Shown piece after piece: positions 50,352-59,944 of a stretch of 64,000 bases of DNA. The stretch lies in the NCBI GenBank assembly GCA_039613835.1, contig CP154827.1, positions 1,888,501-1,952,500 on the forward strand. The letters run 5' to 3'. The notes under the pieces are model-generated. The model did not search any database. It was given only the letters and a program-made list of their open reading frames with translations, and was not told where the DNA came from. How positions within the stretch are numbered: position 1 is the stretch's first letter; each line of letters begins with the position of its first letter. The DNA is from Acetobacteraceae bacterium. Its GTDB lineage: Bacteria > Pseudomonadota > Alphaproteobacteria > Acetobacterales > Acetobacteraceae. Position numbers and translations under genes: made by a program.

Positions 50352-50977
50352 AACTCGGCATTCTTGTCGGACTCAAGACGGAAGCCCGGTTGATCCAATC
50401 CGTCTTCCCGGATGCGGTGATCGCGATCGGCGGTGCCACGCGACAAGGGGCCATGCGAGGCGTCGAGACGCTCAGGCGAAACGGGGTGGAGGCGCTGCTC
50501 TCCTTCGGGTGTGCGGGCGGCCTGTCTGCCGATGCGCGGGTTGGGGACATTCTGACACCCGATTGGGTGTTTGTCGACGGCCAGCCTATCACCTGCGATA
50601 TTGATCTGCTCGGCGCGCTGGGGCTTGACCGCCGGGGCGCGTCATCAGGCGGGCTTTACCATAGTGACGTGGCGGTGACGCGTGCGACTGACAAGCATCG
50701 TCTTTGGACGGAAACGCATTGCCGCGCCGTGGATATGGAAAGCGGCGTCGTCGCCCTTTCCGGCTTGCGGTTCTGTGTGCTCCGCGTCATTTGCGATGAT
50801 GCGGCGCGGGATCTGCCCAAAGCGGTTGGAAGCATCATGGGGAGCGGGCGCATTTCATTCTTCCGCATCGTGACATCCCTCATCATGTCTCCGGGCCAGA
50901 TCCCTGACCTCATGAGGCTGGGTGGTGACGCGCGCAAGGCCCGCCAATCCATGGCCGCTTATCTCGGGACAAAATAA
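50348..50977 (+). CDS. hpnG: Hopanoid-associated nucleosidase/phosphorylase HpnG
   Basis: 209 residues beginning at TTG 50348, which overlaps the shc stop (TTGA); earlier in-frame starts would lie inside shc. LGILVGLKTEARLI, AIGGATRQGAMRGVETL, GVEALLSFGCAGGLSADARVGDIL, AVDMESGVVALSGLRFCVLRVICDDAARDLP are typical of purine nucleoside phosphorylase-like HpnG, which removes adenine from adenosylhopane. Its partner hpnH (radical SAM, makes adenosylhopane) is not found in the window. Confidence 0.93.
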   Translation: MKLGILVGLKTEARLIQSVFPDAVIAIGGATRQGAMRGVETLRRNGVEALLSFGCAGGLSADARVGDILTPDWVFVDGQPITCDIDLLGALGLDRRGASSGGLYHSDVAVTRATDKHRLWTETHCRAVDMESGVVALSGLRFCVLRVICDDAARDLPKAVGSIMGSGRISFFRIVTSLIMSPGQIPDLMRLGGDARKARQSMAAYLGTK

Positions 50978-51062
50978 AGAGCGGTCGCTGTAGCGTGCGG
51001 ATTTTACGGGCGCGCGCGGTGCGCTGATCGTCACGACTTGGCTCCCCGCGTGACTCTCGCTG

Positions 51063-53162
51063 TTATCGCGACGCTTTATGTTGCGTCGCGAGGCGCTTCA
51101 TCCAGACCTGGTGAACTTTCTCTGCCGAGTCGGGCCGCGCGTGCTGGGGCGTCCTCACATTCGGTTTAACATGTCGCTTCCCGAGTGAGGGGGTGGCACC
51201 GGATGCCGGGTGGATGGACACGTCATTCAGCGCCTGCTCACAAAGGCTTCCCTTGCCAACACCGAATTGAATCGTTGGCAGGACAAGTGCCGGTGGAAAA
51301 GCTGCCGCCAAAGCCGCCGTTGTCGCGGCGCGCCCGATGATTTCAGCGCCCGGCAAAACGGAGGGCGCGCGAAGTGAACCGGAGATATTGACTTTCCCCG
51401 GAAGGGACAGGATCGAGAAAGACGTGCTGCAGGTCGTCACATGGTAATCAAGTTTTTCCGTCCGGAGATTGATGGTGCCTCCGCCAAGCGTGCGCGTATC
51501 ATCTGTCTGGAGCAGGAAAGCCCGGGTGGACAGCACACCATTATTAAGCGGCAGATCAGCCATGAAGCATTTGAGATCCGTCTTCTCAGATAAGCCCAAC
51601 GCGGAAAGCAGTGCGCTCCCCAATTTGAGCCCCAACAGATTAGGCAGGAGCGCGGTAATCTCAACTCCCCCGATCAATGACGAGTGAGACACTTCCATCG
51701 CCATTGCCGAGAAGGCTGGCGATGGAATTTCCTCGGGCGGAAAGTTTCGCATATCCACCCATGCGCCCCTCACTGTCCTTATCGCCCAGCCCTTGAAGGA
51801 GCTTACCCAAGGGGGAGGCTCTTCGCATCGACGGCGATATTAGCCGCAAATTCCTTCGAGCCCGCCGGTTTGAGCGTGCCCTTCAGGAAAAGCTCGCCCG
51901 ACCCGATTGCGTAGCTTAGGCGCTTGATATCAATCGCCCTATGATCAATGACGACATCGGCATTGATATTGTCGAAAGGCGTATTCTTATTTTGGATATG
52001 GTCGCCGTGATAGACGAGATGCGCGTTGACGGCGTTGAGCTTGGGAATGTTGATCGGGTCGGCGGGCAGGAACTTGCCGCGTTGCGCCTGCGCCTTATCC
52101 TCCGTTTTGCCCGGCTTGGTCCCGATAAACCCACCGAGATCGGCGAGATCAACATTTTTGGATGGAGGCGGGCGTCGACGTAAGGGGGCTTGTCGCGCGG
52201 GCTGACAGCGATCGTGCCGCCAATATCTGAGTTGCCCATGCGCCCGGCGAAATTGCTAAAGCGGATCATCTCGGCGGAATAAGCGAGCTGGCCTTTAACG
52301 TCGAAGGGCGGCGTGTGCGGGATGGGGATGCCCGTCAGGCCCTAAAGCAGCGCCATATCCGGCCCGGAGAAATGCAGAAGCAGATCCGTCCCTTTGAAAT
52401 GTAAAGGATCCTTGACGACGCCCTTCAGATCGACGTGGGTCGGACCATTATCGACGCGCGCCTCAATGGATAGGGACGTGATTCATGCGTCAGGTCCTTC
52501 AGAGCGACCCTGCTTTGATCTGCGCGGTGATGGGGGCATTATTGTAGCGCCCCTGCGCCGTTGATCAAAATATCCCGATCTCCGTCCTGGCGCGGTTTGG
52601 AAGTCGCGATGGCCACTTCCATGTCCGTTTTAGGTTTGGCGAGCGCAACGTTGATCTTGCCGTCAGAGACGATCAGATCCCCGATTTTTGGGAGGGAAGA
52701 CGGGTCAAACGGCTTGTCATCTTTCGGAGCGGGTTTGGATGGGTCGCTGAACTGATAATTCGCCGTGCCATCCGCTTTGGAAGCAAGGTCAACCCGCGGC
52801 GTGTCGATTTTGATGAGGAGCAGCTCTTTCCCATGGCCGGTCAGGTAACGCCAGAGGTCGAAGGATACCACGATGTCTTTGATCGACGCGAAATCGTTTT
52901 TCCGATCCTCAAAAGCTTCGGGTTGCGCGATCCGTAGCCCCTCAAGCGACGTCGTGCGCCAGGGGCGCAGGTGGAGGTGCTCCATTGTGACTTTGCGGCC
53001 CAGCGCCGCCGAGGCCTGTTTCTCAACCAGTGGGATAAACCAGTCTCCCCGGGCGAAGAAGATAAGAAAGACGATGATGGCAGCAAAAATATACAGGATA
53101 AGCATCGGCCAGCTTTGCCAACGATTCGTGCCGGATGTGCCGGATTTCTTAAAGAGACTCAT
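51063..53162 (-). pseudogene. AsmA-family envelope protein, multiply broken
   Basis: The first ~200 residues are intact from ATG 53162: a membrane anchor (MLILYIFAAIIVFLIFFARGDW), then LVEKQASAALGRKVTMEHLHLRPW and GDLIVSDGKINVALA, an AsmA N-terminal pattern. A stop comes near 52539. Beyond it, pieces in different frames (52269 down to 51916, 51849 to 51661, 51773 to 51063) include MRFSNFAG-like strands and GKLLQGLGDKDSEGRMGGYAKLSARG and a C-terminal GLKLGSALLSALGL...KCFMADLPLNNGVLSTRAFLLQT block. An intact gene would have ~690 codons. AsmA proteins carry phospholipids or limit outer-membrane protein misassembly. Confidence 0.8.
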
Positions 53163-53486
53163 AAATATCTCGTCCCTCTTGACCTTGCTGCACGCGCCCC
53201 CTGGAGAAAAACCTGTCAGCCACCCCGAAGCGCTGAAAACGCTTGAAATTTTGTAAGAGTCGGCTTGACGATCATGTCATCGATTTAGGCCCACTTTACC
53301 ATTACGAACCGCGTTTATAAGGTTGCGCCCAGCGCCCCTGTGACGATGCGGGAAAATGACGACGTAGGAGGGCGTGAGGGACCGCTTATATCAGCGGCGC
53401 CCACATTCTGTCTGCGGGGGCGCGCCATCCCCGCTCCTTTGAGACCGCCATCGCGTCATCACCCTTTACGGGGCGCGATGACGCGA
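53163..53486 (-). other. Intergenic region with an inverted repeat after lepA
   Basis: About 320 bases between lepA and the asmA remnant. Right after the lepA stop is a perfect 11-base inverted repeat (ATCGCGTCATC at 53450-53460 and GATGACGCGAT at 53477-53487, 16-base loop). There is no T-tract, so a rho-independent terminator is not shown; it may be a processing or pausing hairpin. I see nothing else definite; a TTGACG near 53262 reads on the plus strand, away from asmA. Confidence 0.4.
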
Positions 53487-55289
53487 TTAATCCATTTTAA
53501 GGGCGGCAAGGAAGGCCGATTGTGGGATTTCGACCTTGCCGAATTGGCGCATCCGCTTTTTGCCCTCTTTCTGCTTTTCGAGCAGCTTCCTCTTACGGGA
53601 GATATCACCGCCATAACATTTGGCCGTCACATCCTTTGAAAGCGCCCCCAGCGTTTCACGCGCGATAATGCGTGAGCCGATCGACGCCCGGATCGCGATT
53701 TTGAAAAGCTGCCGCGGGATGAGTTCCTTCAATTTGGCGCAGATGGCCCGCCCCCGTGTCTCCGCGACCGCGCGATGGGCGATGAAAGCGAGCGCATCCA
53801 CAGGCTCCTGATTAACGAGGATGGAGATGCGCACCAAGTCACTCTCCTCATAACCGTCCATCTGGTAATCGAAGCTTGCATAACCTCGGGTCAAGGATTT
53901 GAGGCGGTCATAAAAGTCGAAAACGACTTCATTGAGCGGCAGGCGGTAAACGGCCATGGCCCGCGCCCCCACATAAGTCAGGTCAATCTGCACGCCACGC
54001 CGCTCACTGCAAAGGGTGAGGACGCTGCCAAGATACTCGTCCTGAACCAGGATCGTCGCTTTGATCCATGGTTCTTCCAGAGCGGTGATTTTGCCAGGAT
54101 CCGGCATGTCGGCCGGGTTGTGCAGCTCTTCAATCGTCCCATTGGTGAGATGCATCTGATAGACGACGGAAGGCGCCGTGGCGATCAGATCCAGATTGAA
54201 TTCCCGCGAGAGACGTTCCTGAATGATCTCAAGATGCAATAGTCCCAGAAAGCCACATCGGAAGCCGAAGCCGAGCGCGGCTGAGGTTTCTGCCTCAAAG
54301 TGGAATGACGCGTCATTGAGGCGCAATTTGCCAAGGGAATCGCGCAATTTGTCAAAGTCGTCGGCATCAACGGGGAAGAGCCCGCACCACACAACCGGGA
54401 TGGACGGTTTAAAGCCGGCAAGTGGCTTCTCTGCCGGGCGGCGGTCAAGTGTCACTGTATCTCCGACCGCCACATCAGCCATGGTTTTGATGGCCGCGTT
54501 GATATAGCCCATCTCCCCAGGGCCAAGGGCCTCAACCCCCGTCATTTTCGGCAGGAATACGCCGACCTGATCAACATGGTAGGTTGATCCTGTCTGCATC
54601 ATGCGGATTTTATCACCGCGTTTCACTCTGCCCTGCATAATGCGCACCAGGATGATGACGCCGAGATAGGGATCATACCAGCTATCGACGAGCAGCGCCT
54701 GCAAGGGTGCTTCCGCATCGCCCTTCGGGGCAGGGAGGCGCGTGACGAGCGCTTCCAGAACACCTTCAATATTGAGCCCGGTCTTGGCCGAGACTTCAAC
54801 CGCGTCATCGGAGGGGATGCCAATGACCTCTTCAATCTGGTCACGCACGCGCGCCACATCTGCGGCGGGGAGATCCACTTTATTCAGGACGGGGACAATT
54901 TCATGTCTCGCGTCAATCGCCTGATAGACATTGGCGAGTGTCTGCGCCTCCACCCCCTGCGACGCGTCAATAACAAGAAGCGACCCCTCACACGCCGCGA
55001 GACTGCGGCTGACCTCATAGGCAAAATCCACATGGCCCGGCGTGTCCATCAGATTAAGGATGTAAATCTGACCATCCTTTGCCGGATAGGAGAGACGCAC
55101 GGTCTGCGCCTTGATTGTAATCCCGCGCTCCTGTTCCAGCTCCATATTATCAAGGACCTGGTCTTTCATTTCCCGGGAGGTCAGGGCACCGCAAGCCTGT
55201 ATCAGCCGGTCGGCCAATGTTGATTTGCCGTGATCAATATGCGCAATGATCGAGAAGTTACGAATCAGGGAAAGAGGCGTGCCGGTCAT
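53487..55289 (-). CDS. lepA: Elongation factor 4
   Basis: About 600 residues from ATG 55289, chosen because the family starts [12 protein letters not shown]; the frame is open to 55325. GTPase motifs: [38 protein letters not shown]. LepA-specific domain and C-terminal tail: [75 protein letters not shown]. It helps 30S assembly or back-translocates ribosomes under stress. Complete, in contrast to hflX. Confidence 0.96.
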   Translation of the reverse strand: MTGTPLSLIRNFSIIAHIDHGKSTLADRLIQACGALTSREMKDQVLDNMELEQERGITIKAQTVRLSYPAKDGQIYILNLMDTPGHVDFAYEVSRSLAACEGSLLVIDASQGVEAQTLANVYQAIDARHEIVPVLNKVDLPAADVARVRDQIEEVIGIPSDDAVEVSAKTGLNIEGVLEALVTRLPAPKGDAEAPLQALLVDSWYDPYLGVIILVRIMQGRVKRGDKIRMMQTGSTYHVDQVGVFLPKMTGVEALGPGEMGYINAAIKTMADVAVGDTVTLDRRPAEKPLAGFKPSIPVVWCGLFPVDADDFDKLRDSLGKLRLNDASFHFEAETSAALGFGFRCGFLGLLHLEIIQERLSREFNLDLIATAPSVVYQMHLTNGTIEELHNPADMPDPGKITALEEPWIKATILVQDEYLGSVLTLCSERRGVQIDLTYVGARAMAVYRLPLNEVVFDFYDRLKSLTRGYASFDYQMDGYEESDLVRISILVNQEPVDALAFIAHRAVAETRGRAICAKLKELIPRQLFKIAIRASIGSRIIARETLGALSKDVTAKCYGGDISRKRKLLEKQKEGKKRMRQFGKVEIPQSAFLAALKMD

Positions 55290-55364
55290 GAGCGGATACA
55301 TAATCGCATTTGCCGCCCTTGTCATTACCTATGCGCGGTGTCGCATCGCGCCTTGCCGGACCTT

Positions 55365-56297
55365 TTACCGGTCCGTCAGGCGGAATTCGATGCGGCGGTT
55401 TCGGGCGTAGGCCTCTAGCGTGTCATGTGGGTCAATCGGTTGATAATCCGAGAAACCGGTTGCGGCCAGATGATGCGGATCAATCCCTGCAGTGATCAAC
55501 GCTTTGACCACCGTTGTCGCCCGCGCCGTTGAAAGCTCCCAATTGCTTACGAAACTCGAATGAATCGGCATTTTATCCGCATGGCCATCGACTCTGAGGA
55601 TCCAGGGAAGGTCTTTAGGGATGCGTCGCGCGGAGGAGTGCAGTGTCTCTGCCAGAACGGTGATTTTCTTCCGCCCCTCGGGCGTCAACTCCGCACTGCC
55701 GGTCGGGAATAATATGGCACTTTGCAGCACGAAACGATCTCCGACGACAGAGATGCCTTTCTGGCTCTTCAGCGCCTTCTGGAGTTTTTCAAAAAATTCG
55801 GAGCGATAGCGGTTCAGTTCATTTACCTTGTCCGCCAGCGCGACATTCAATTTTTCGCCCAGATTGGTAATTTGCTGGTCGCGCGCCGCGATGTCTTTCT
55901 GCGAAATATCCAGGGCCTGGGCGATGGCGTTGAGCTGCGCATTCAGCTCGGAAATCTGTGCCTGCAATATTGCCAGGGTCGCCACGCTTTCCGTCGCGGT
56001 GGCGTTTGCTGCCTTCTGCGCCGCGTCACGTTCCGTTGTGAGGGAGGCGACCTTGTTTTTGAGCGCAAAATTGCGCTTTTCAGTGAGGGAAAGCGTATGC
56101 TGCAGGGCAACAACTTCCCGCTTCAGCGTATCAAGACTATGTGTCCGGCGATTCAATGCAGTGGCAAGAAATTGCTGGCTCAGCACAAAAACGAGCAGAA
56201 CAAATGTCACGACCATCAATAATGTCGATAAGGCATCGACGTAACCGGGCCAGGCATTCAGCTCATGCGATGCGCCGCGACGGGATCGCCTTGCCAT
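55365..56297 (-). CDS. MotB-like membrane-anchored OmpA-domain protein
   Basis: 310 residues. A short basic N-terminus, then one membrane helix containing GYVDALSTLLMVVTFVLLVF; Asp21 lies where MotB and TolR carry their proton-binding Asp. Residues ~50-180 form a long coiled coil. The C-terminal OmpA domain (ILFPTGSAELTPEGR, VDGHADKMPIHSSFVSNWELSTARA, YARNRRIEFRL) should bind peptidoglycan. It overlaps the MotA-like gene by one base (TGATG). No flagellar genes are nearby; widespread in alphaproteobacteria, function unproven. Confidence 0.85.
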   Translation of the reverse strand: MARRSRRGASHELNAWPGYVDALSTLLMVVTFVLLVFVLSQQFLATALNRRTHSLDTLKREVVALQHTLSLTEKRNFALKNKVASLTTERDAAQKAANATATESVATLAILQAQISELNAQLNAIAQALDISQKDIAARDQQITNLGEKLNVALADKVNELNRYRSEFFEKLQKALKSQKGISVVGDRFVLQSAILFPTGSAELTPEGRKKITVLAETLHSSARRIPKDLPWILRVDGHADKMPIHSSFVSNWELSTARATTVVKALITAGIDPHHLAATGFSDYQPIDPHDTLEAYARNRRIEFRLTDR

Positions 56298-57466
56298 CAG
56301 GATAAAGCGCCGGGCTGCGGATTGTCACGGCTTCCTGCGGCAACTGTTTTTGCCAGAAGGCGCAAGCCATTCCGCACTTCCCCGACGAGATCGTCCCGGC
56401 TCGATGTGATGGCGCCGGAGAGCGCCGCTAATGTGGCGTCGAACTGCTCCATCCGACGCGACATCATGTCACCTGAATGTTCCGGGGACGTCTCAGACAG
56501 ATTCTGCTCACTCATGCGCTTCAGATAGGGGCTGACAGCGGCATTTGTGTCAGCAACACGCTGGAGTGCGCGTTGATTGGCAGAAATCGTCTCGGCATTT
56601 TGCCGCATATTTTCCTGTAAACCAGCCATAAGGGCGACAAGCTGCGTGCGCGTCTCTTCATTTTTACCGAGTACGCGTTGCAGGCTTTCGAGATGTTCTG
56701 CCGTCTGCTCAAGCAACGCGCTGACATAAGCGGGTACGGCAGCCCCGTTACCATCCGTCGTGACGGGCGATGCCGTATTCACATGGCCGACGAGCCATTC
56801 TTCCATCTCATTGAAAAAGCGATTCTGTGCCTGACCCGCTGTGAGGTCCAGAAAGCCAAGGATCAGCGCCCCTGCCAGCCCGAACATGGAGCCGGAAAAA
56901 GCGGTTGCCATCCCGCGTAAAGGTTGCGTCAGGCCGATTTTGAGCTGGTCAAACATGACGTCGAGATTCTGGTCCCCCGCCGTCAGGCCGCCAATCACCC
57001 CGGCAATGGCGTTGACCGTCAGTAAAAGCCCGTAAAACGTCCCCAGCAGGCCAAGAAAGATCAGCAGGCTCGTAAGATAACGGGAGATTTCCCGCCCCTC
57101 ATCCAGACGTCCGGACAAACTATCCAATGCCGCCTGACTGGCCTGAAATGATAAACGCACACGGTCACCACCCTGATTGAGCCTGATCAACCGCGCCAGG
57201 GGGGCGAGGAGGCGCGGCGGGTCCGGTTGCACAAGCGCGGTGCGGGATTGACGGAGGGTCTCCGCCCATTTCACTTCAGGGAAAAGCCGTAGAGCGACGC
57301 GGATATTCCACAAAATACCAATCAGAAGCACGGCGAGGATAAAACCATCCAGCACCGGGTTGGACATGAAGGCACGGTAAAGTGTCTGATGCAGCACAAA
57401 CCCGATCAGCCCGACCAGCACAAGAAACAGGATCATCCGGGCAAGGTAACGATGCGGTCGGGTCAT
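56297..57466 (-). CDS. MotA/TolQ/ExbB-type proton-channel protein
   Basis: 389 residues. Two N-terminal helices (MILFLVLVGLIGFVLHQ; FILAVLLIGILWNIRVAL) and two core helices (LLIFLGLLGTFYGLLLTVNAIAG; AFSGSMFGLAGALILGFLDL) with the LGTFYGL and AFSGSMFGLAGA signatures of ion-driven stator proteins. Residues ~245-389 are a cytoplasmic coiled coil (EHLESLQRVLGKNEETRTQL). It is translated between the OmpA-like upstream gene (ATGA overlap) and the MotB-like gene (one-base overlap), so the three are a unit. Expected to use the proton gradient to move or signal through the MotB-like partner. Confidence 0.85.
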   Translation of the reverse strand: MTRPHRYLARMILFLVLVGLIGFVLHQTLYRAFMSNPVLDGFILAVLLIGILWNIRVALRLFPEVKWAETLRQSRTALVQPDPPRLLAPLARLIRLNQGGDRVRLSFQASQAALDSLSGRLDEGREISRYLTSLLIFLGLLGTFYGLLLTVNAIAGVIGGLTAGDQNLDVMFDQLKIGLTQPLRGMATAFSGSMFGLAGALILGFLDLTAGQAQNRFFNEMEEWLVGHVNTASPVTTDGNGAAVPAYVSALLEQTAEHLESLQRVLGKNEETRTQLVALMAGLQENMRQNAETISANQRALQRVADTNAAVSPYLKRMSEQNLSETSPEHSGDMMSRRMEQFDATLAALSGAITSSRDDLVGEVRNGLRLLAKTVAAGSRDNPQPGALS

Positions 57467-58311
57467 GGCGTGGTCTTTTGAGGTTTATGAGGGTAATAGG
57501 CCTCACCCGGCGGCGCAGGCGCGGCGCCGACAGCGATGATCTCAAGCTTGTCCGGCGGCGCGATATCCCCTTTAGGCAGGCCCTGGGCGCGCGGATAGAT
57601 TCGCGTCGTCGCCACACCTTCATTGATCAGCACGGATCGGACGATCAATGCGCGCGCCAGTGATATACGCCGCGGGACGGATGGGTCGCCCGCCTCCCCA
57701 CTCGCATAGGACCGTATCGTAATGCGCAATCCCGGGTCTTTAGCCAGCAAGGCGGCATATTCCTTCAGGGCCGTTAGCATGTTTTCATTCAGATTTGCGC
57801 TGCCCGGCTGATAAACTAGCACCATTCCATGCGCTGTCTTCTGAACGCGGCCCTGCGCTTTCGGGTCAATAATGACGGGGGCGGGCGCGACAGGCGGGTG
57901 AGTCTCGACCGCGACAGGGGGAGGCGCGATGACGACAGATTTGGGCGGCGCGGGCGGTACGTCAGGCGGTGGCCCCACACGACGTTCTGCCTCACGATGG
58001 GAGGGCGGCATGGCTGGCGCGCCGTTCGATCCAGCCGCGCCGTTTGAACCCTTATTCGATGATGTCGCCGAGGTGCCCGTCTTCTGAGGGTCAGCAGGAG
58101 AGGCAGGCGGGCGTTTCACATTTTGCTGCCGAGGCGCCTGCTTGACGGGTGCGACCTCATCGAGGGCGCCGAGATTCGTCGAAACCTCCGCTGAGGCGCT
58201 GCCCATACTGATACAAAGCGCGCTGATCGCGGCCATAAGACCGTAATGGCGCGGAACATGCCTGAAAAGGCAGTAGATCGGACCGCTCGATAGGAACCTG
58301 CTCGATTTCAT
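57463..58311 (-). CDS. Exported proline-rich protein with degenerate OmpA domain
   Basis: 282 residues. Signal-like segment about residues 24-42 (LMAAISALCISMGSASA). Residues ~55-150 are low complexity: Ser/Gly/Asn then strongly Pro-rich (VPPAPPKSVVIAPPPVAV), suggestive of spanning the periplasm. Residues ~165-265 resemble an OmpA domain (LVYQPGSANLNENMLTALKEYAALL, ITIRSYASGEAGDPSVPRRISLARALIVRSVLI), lacking the full peptidoglycan-binding NRR motif. First gene of the three-gene unit with the MotA-like and MotB-like proteins. Confidence 0.75.
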   Translation of the reverse strand: MKSSRFLSSGPIYCLFRHVPRHYGLMAAISALCISMGSASAEVSTNLGALDEVAPVKQAPRQQNVKRPPASPADPQKTGTSATSSNKGSNGAAGSNGAPAMPPSHREAERRVGPPPDVPPAPPKSVVIAPPPVAVETHPPVAPAPVIIDPKAQGRVQKTAHGMVLVYQPGSANLNENMLTALKEYAALLAKDPGLRITIRSYASGEAGDPSVPRRISLARALIVRSVLINEGVATTRIYPRAQGLPKGDIAPPDKLEIIAVGAAPAPPGEAYYPHKPQKTTP

Positions 58312-58325
58312 GCGATCATCCCGCT

Positions 58326-59150
58326 TTATTCAGAAAGGGATTGCAACACCGTCACACGTAACGGTCCATGCAAATGACTATTTCCGGCCACAACATTGAC
58401 ATCCTGATCGAAGTCGCTGATTTCCTGCCCTTCCGGCGTGGTGACGTAACCGCCGGCTTCCTTGACGAGCAGAATGCTCGCAGCGCAATCCCACGGCTTA
58501 AGTCCGATTTCCCAGAAACCTTCATAGCGTCCCGCGGCCAGCCAGGCGAGGTCAAGCGTTGCGGCCCCGAAACGGCGGATACCCGCCACTTGTGGCATGA
58601 GACGCGTCAACACGCGGAGGAAAGGCGCGCGCAGCGCTTCCTGCACTTTGGCAAAGGGGATCCCGGTGGAAAAGACAGCTTCCGACATGATGCGTCGCGC
58701 CGAGACGCGAAGACGTCGATCATTTAGGAAAGCGCCCACGCCTTTTTCCGCCCAGAACATCTCATTTGTCGCGGGGTTGTAAACGATGGCGGCCGCGATT
58801 TCCGTCTGCCCATCCGAGAAACGGCGTTGCAAAGCGATTGAAATGGCCCATTGGGGGATGCCGTGCAGGAAGTTGGTCGTCCCGTCCAGCGGGTCAATAA
58901 TCCAGCGCCATGACCAGTTATCGCCGCCAGAAGCGCCGCTTTCCTCCATCAGGAAAGCATAGCCCGGGCGTGCCCGCGCCAGTTCCTCGCGCAATGTCGC
59001 CTCAGCGCGCAAATCGGCCTGCGTGACGAAATCACCCGGCCCTTTAATGCTGACCTGAAGTTGTTCCACTTCGGAAAAATCCCGCAACAGGCGCTTCGCC
59101 GCCTTGATGGCAGCATTTTGCATGACGGTAATGTGCGGGGAGAGGCGCAT
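58326..59150 (-). CDS. suhB: Inositol monophosphatase family protein (SuhB-like)
   Basis: 274 residues from ATG 59150 (ATG 59123 also fits). Metal-binding motifs are intact: MEESGASGG, WIIDPLDGTTNFLHGIPQWAISIAL, and the C-terminal LKPWDCAASILLVKEAGG. GDFVTQADLRAE precedes. Hydrolyses inositol phosphates or related sugars; enterobacterial SuhB also acts in rRNA antitermination. It lies 15 bases from the proton-channel set and 75 from efp, all on the minus strand. Confidence 0.92.
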   Translation of the reverse strand: MRLSPHITVMQNAAIKAAKRLLRDFSEVEQLQVSIKGPGDFVTQADLRAEATLREELARARPGYAFLMEESGASGGDNWSWRWIIDPLDGTTNFLHGIPQWAISIALQRRFSDGQTEIAAAIVYNPATNEMFWAEKGVGAFLNDRRLRVSARRIMSEAVFSTGIPFAKVQEALRAPFLRVLTRLMPQVAGIRRFGAATLDLAWLAAGRYEGFWEIGLKPWDCAASILLVKEAGGYVTTPEGQEISDFDQDVNVVAGNSHLHGPLRVTVLQSLSE

Positions 59151-59224
59151 AAATAACGAGTCCTGATAACGAAAAAAAAAGTGAAGAGGCGGCGCCCTCG
59201 TGAAAGCGTGTCGCTTTTAAGATT

Positions 59225-59788
59225 TTACTTTGCGCGCTCGACGTAGGAGGCGTCTTCCGTCCGGACGACGACCTTTTCCCCCGCTTCAATAAAAGGCGGC
59301 ACCATGGTTTTGACGCCGTTGGAGAGAAGAGCCGGTTTGTAGGAGGAGCTGGCGGTCTGGCCTTTCACAACAGGATCAGCCTCGACAATTTCCAACGTCA
59401 CATTGGGGGGAAGCGAAACGCCAACTGGGTCGCCTTCAACGAGCTTGACGTTAAGCTCCATATTATCCTGTAGAAAAGGCAGCTGATCCCCGAAGAAATC
59501 CTTGTGCAGCACGACCTGCTCAAATGTTTCCAGGTCCATCAGGACGATGTTGTCGCCATCCTCATAGGAGTAAGTATAGTCCTTATCCTCTGTCATCAGG
59601 CGCTCAACCGTATCCGCCGTCCGCCAGCGCTCATTGGTTTTATTGCCCGACGTCAGGTCACGCATTTCAACCTGAATAAACGCGCCGCCTTTGCCGGGTG
59701 TGATGATCTGCTGCTTCAGAACACTCCATCGACGTCCATCATGCTCGATGACTTGGCCGGCGCGGATCAGGTTAGCCTGCTGTTTCAT
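59225..59788 (-). CDS. efp: Elongation factor P
   Basis: 187 residues. IRAGQVIEHDGRRWSVLKQQIITPGKGGAFIQVEMRDL contains the loop Lys (PGKGG) that is beta-lysylated. WRTADTVERLMTEDKDYTYSYEDGDNIVLMD and GVSLPPNVTLEIVEADPVVKGQTASSSYKPA follow. Rescues ribosomes stalled at polyproline. The next gene on the same strand (epmB) and the divergent epmA supply the modification. The Pro-rich exported protein three genes away is a likely client (inference). Confidence 0.96.
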   Translation of the reverse strand: MKQQANLIRAGQVIEHDGRRWSVLKQQIITPGKGGAFIQVEMRDLTSGNKTNERWRTADTVERLMTEDKDYTYSYEDGDNIVLMDLETFEQVVLHKDFFGDQLPFLQDNMELNVKLVEGDPVGVSLPPNVTLEIVEADPVVKGQTASSSYKPALLSNGVKTMVPPFIEAGEKVVVRTEDASYVERAK

Positions 59789-59944
59789 AAAATTTTACTC
59801 TCTGGGACGTGTCGAACGGGTTCAGGTCACTGCCATAGCGGCCCGCGGAGGTTTTTTACGCTTCTCGCGGAGTTTGGGCAAGACGGCGACAGCACGAAGT
59901 CCAGGCATGGGCGGCAGGCAGAGCGGATCGCGTTGGAAGACCTG

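Noticed and set aside
55365..58311. Zorya-type antiviral system
   Set aside because: MotA-like and MotB-like genes are present, but no ZorC, ZorD or ZorE, and the channel protein's tail is much shorter than in ZorA. The third gene is a periplasmic OmpA-like protein.
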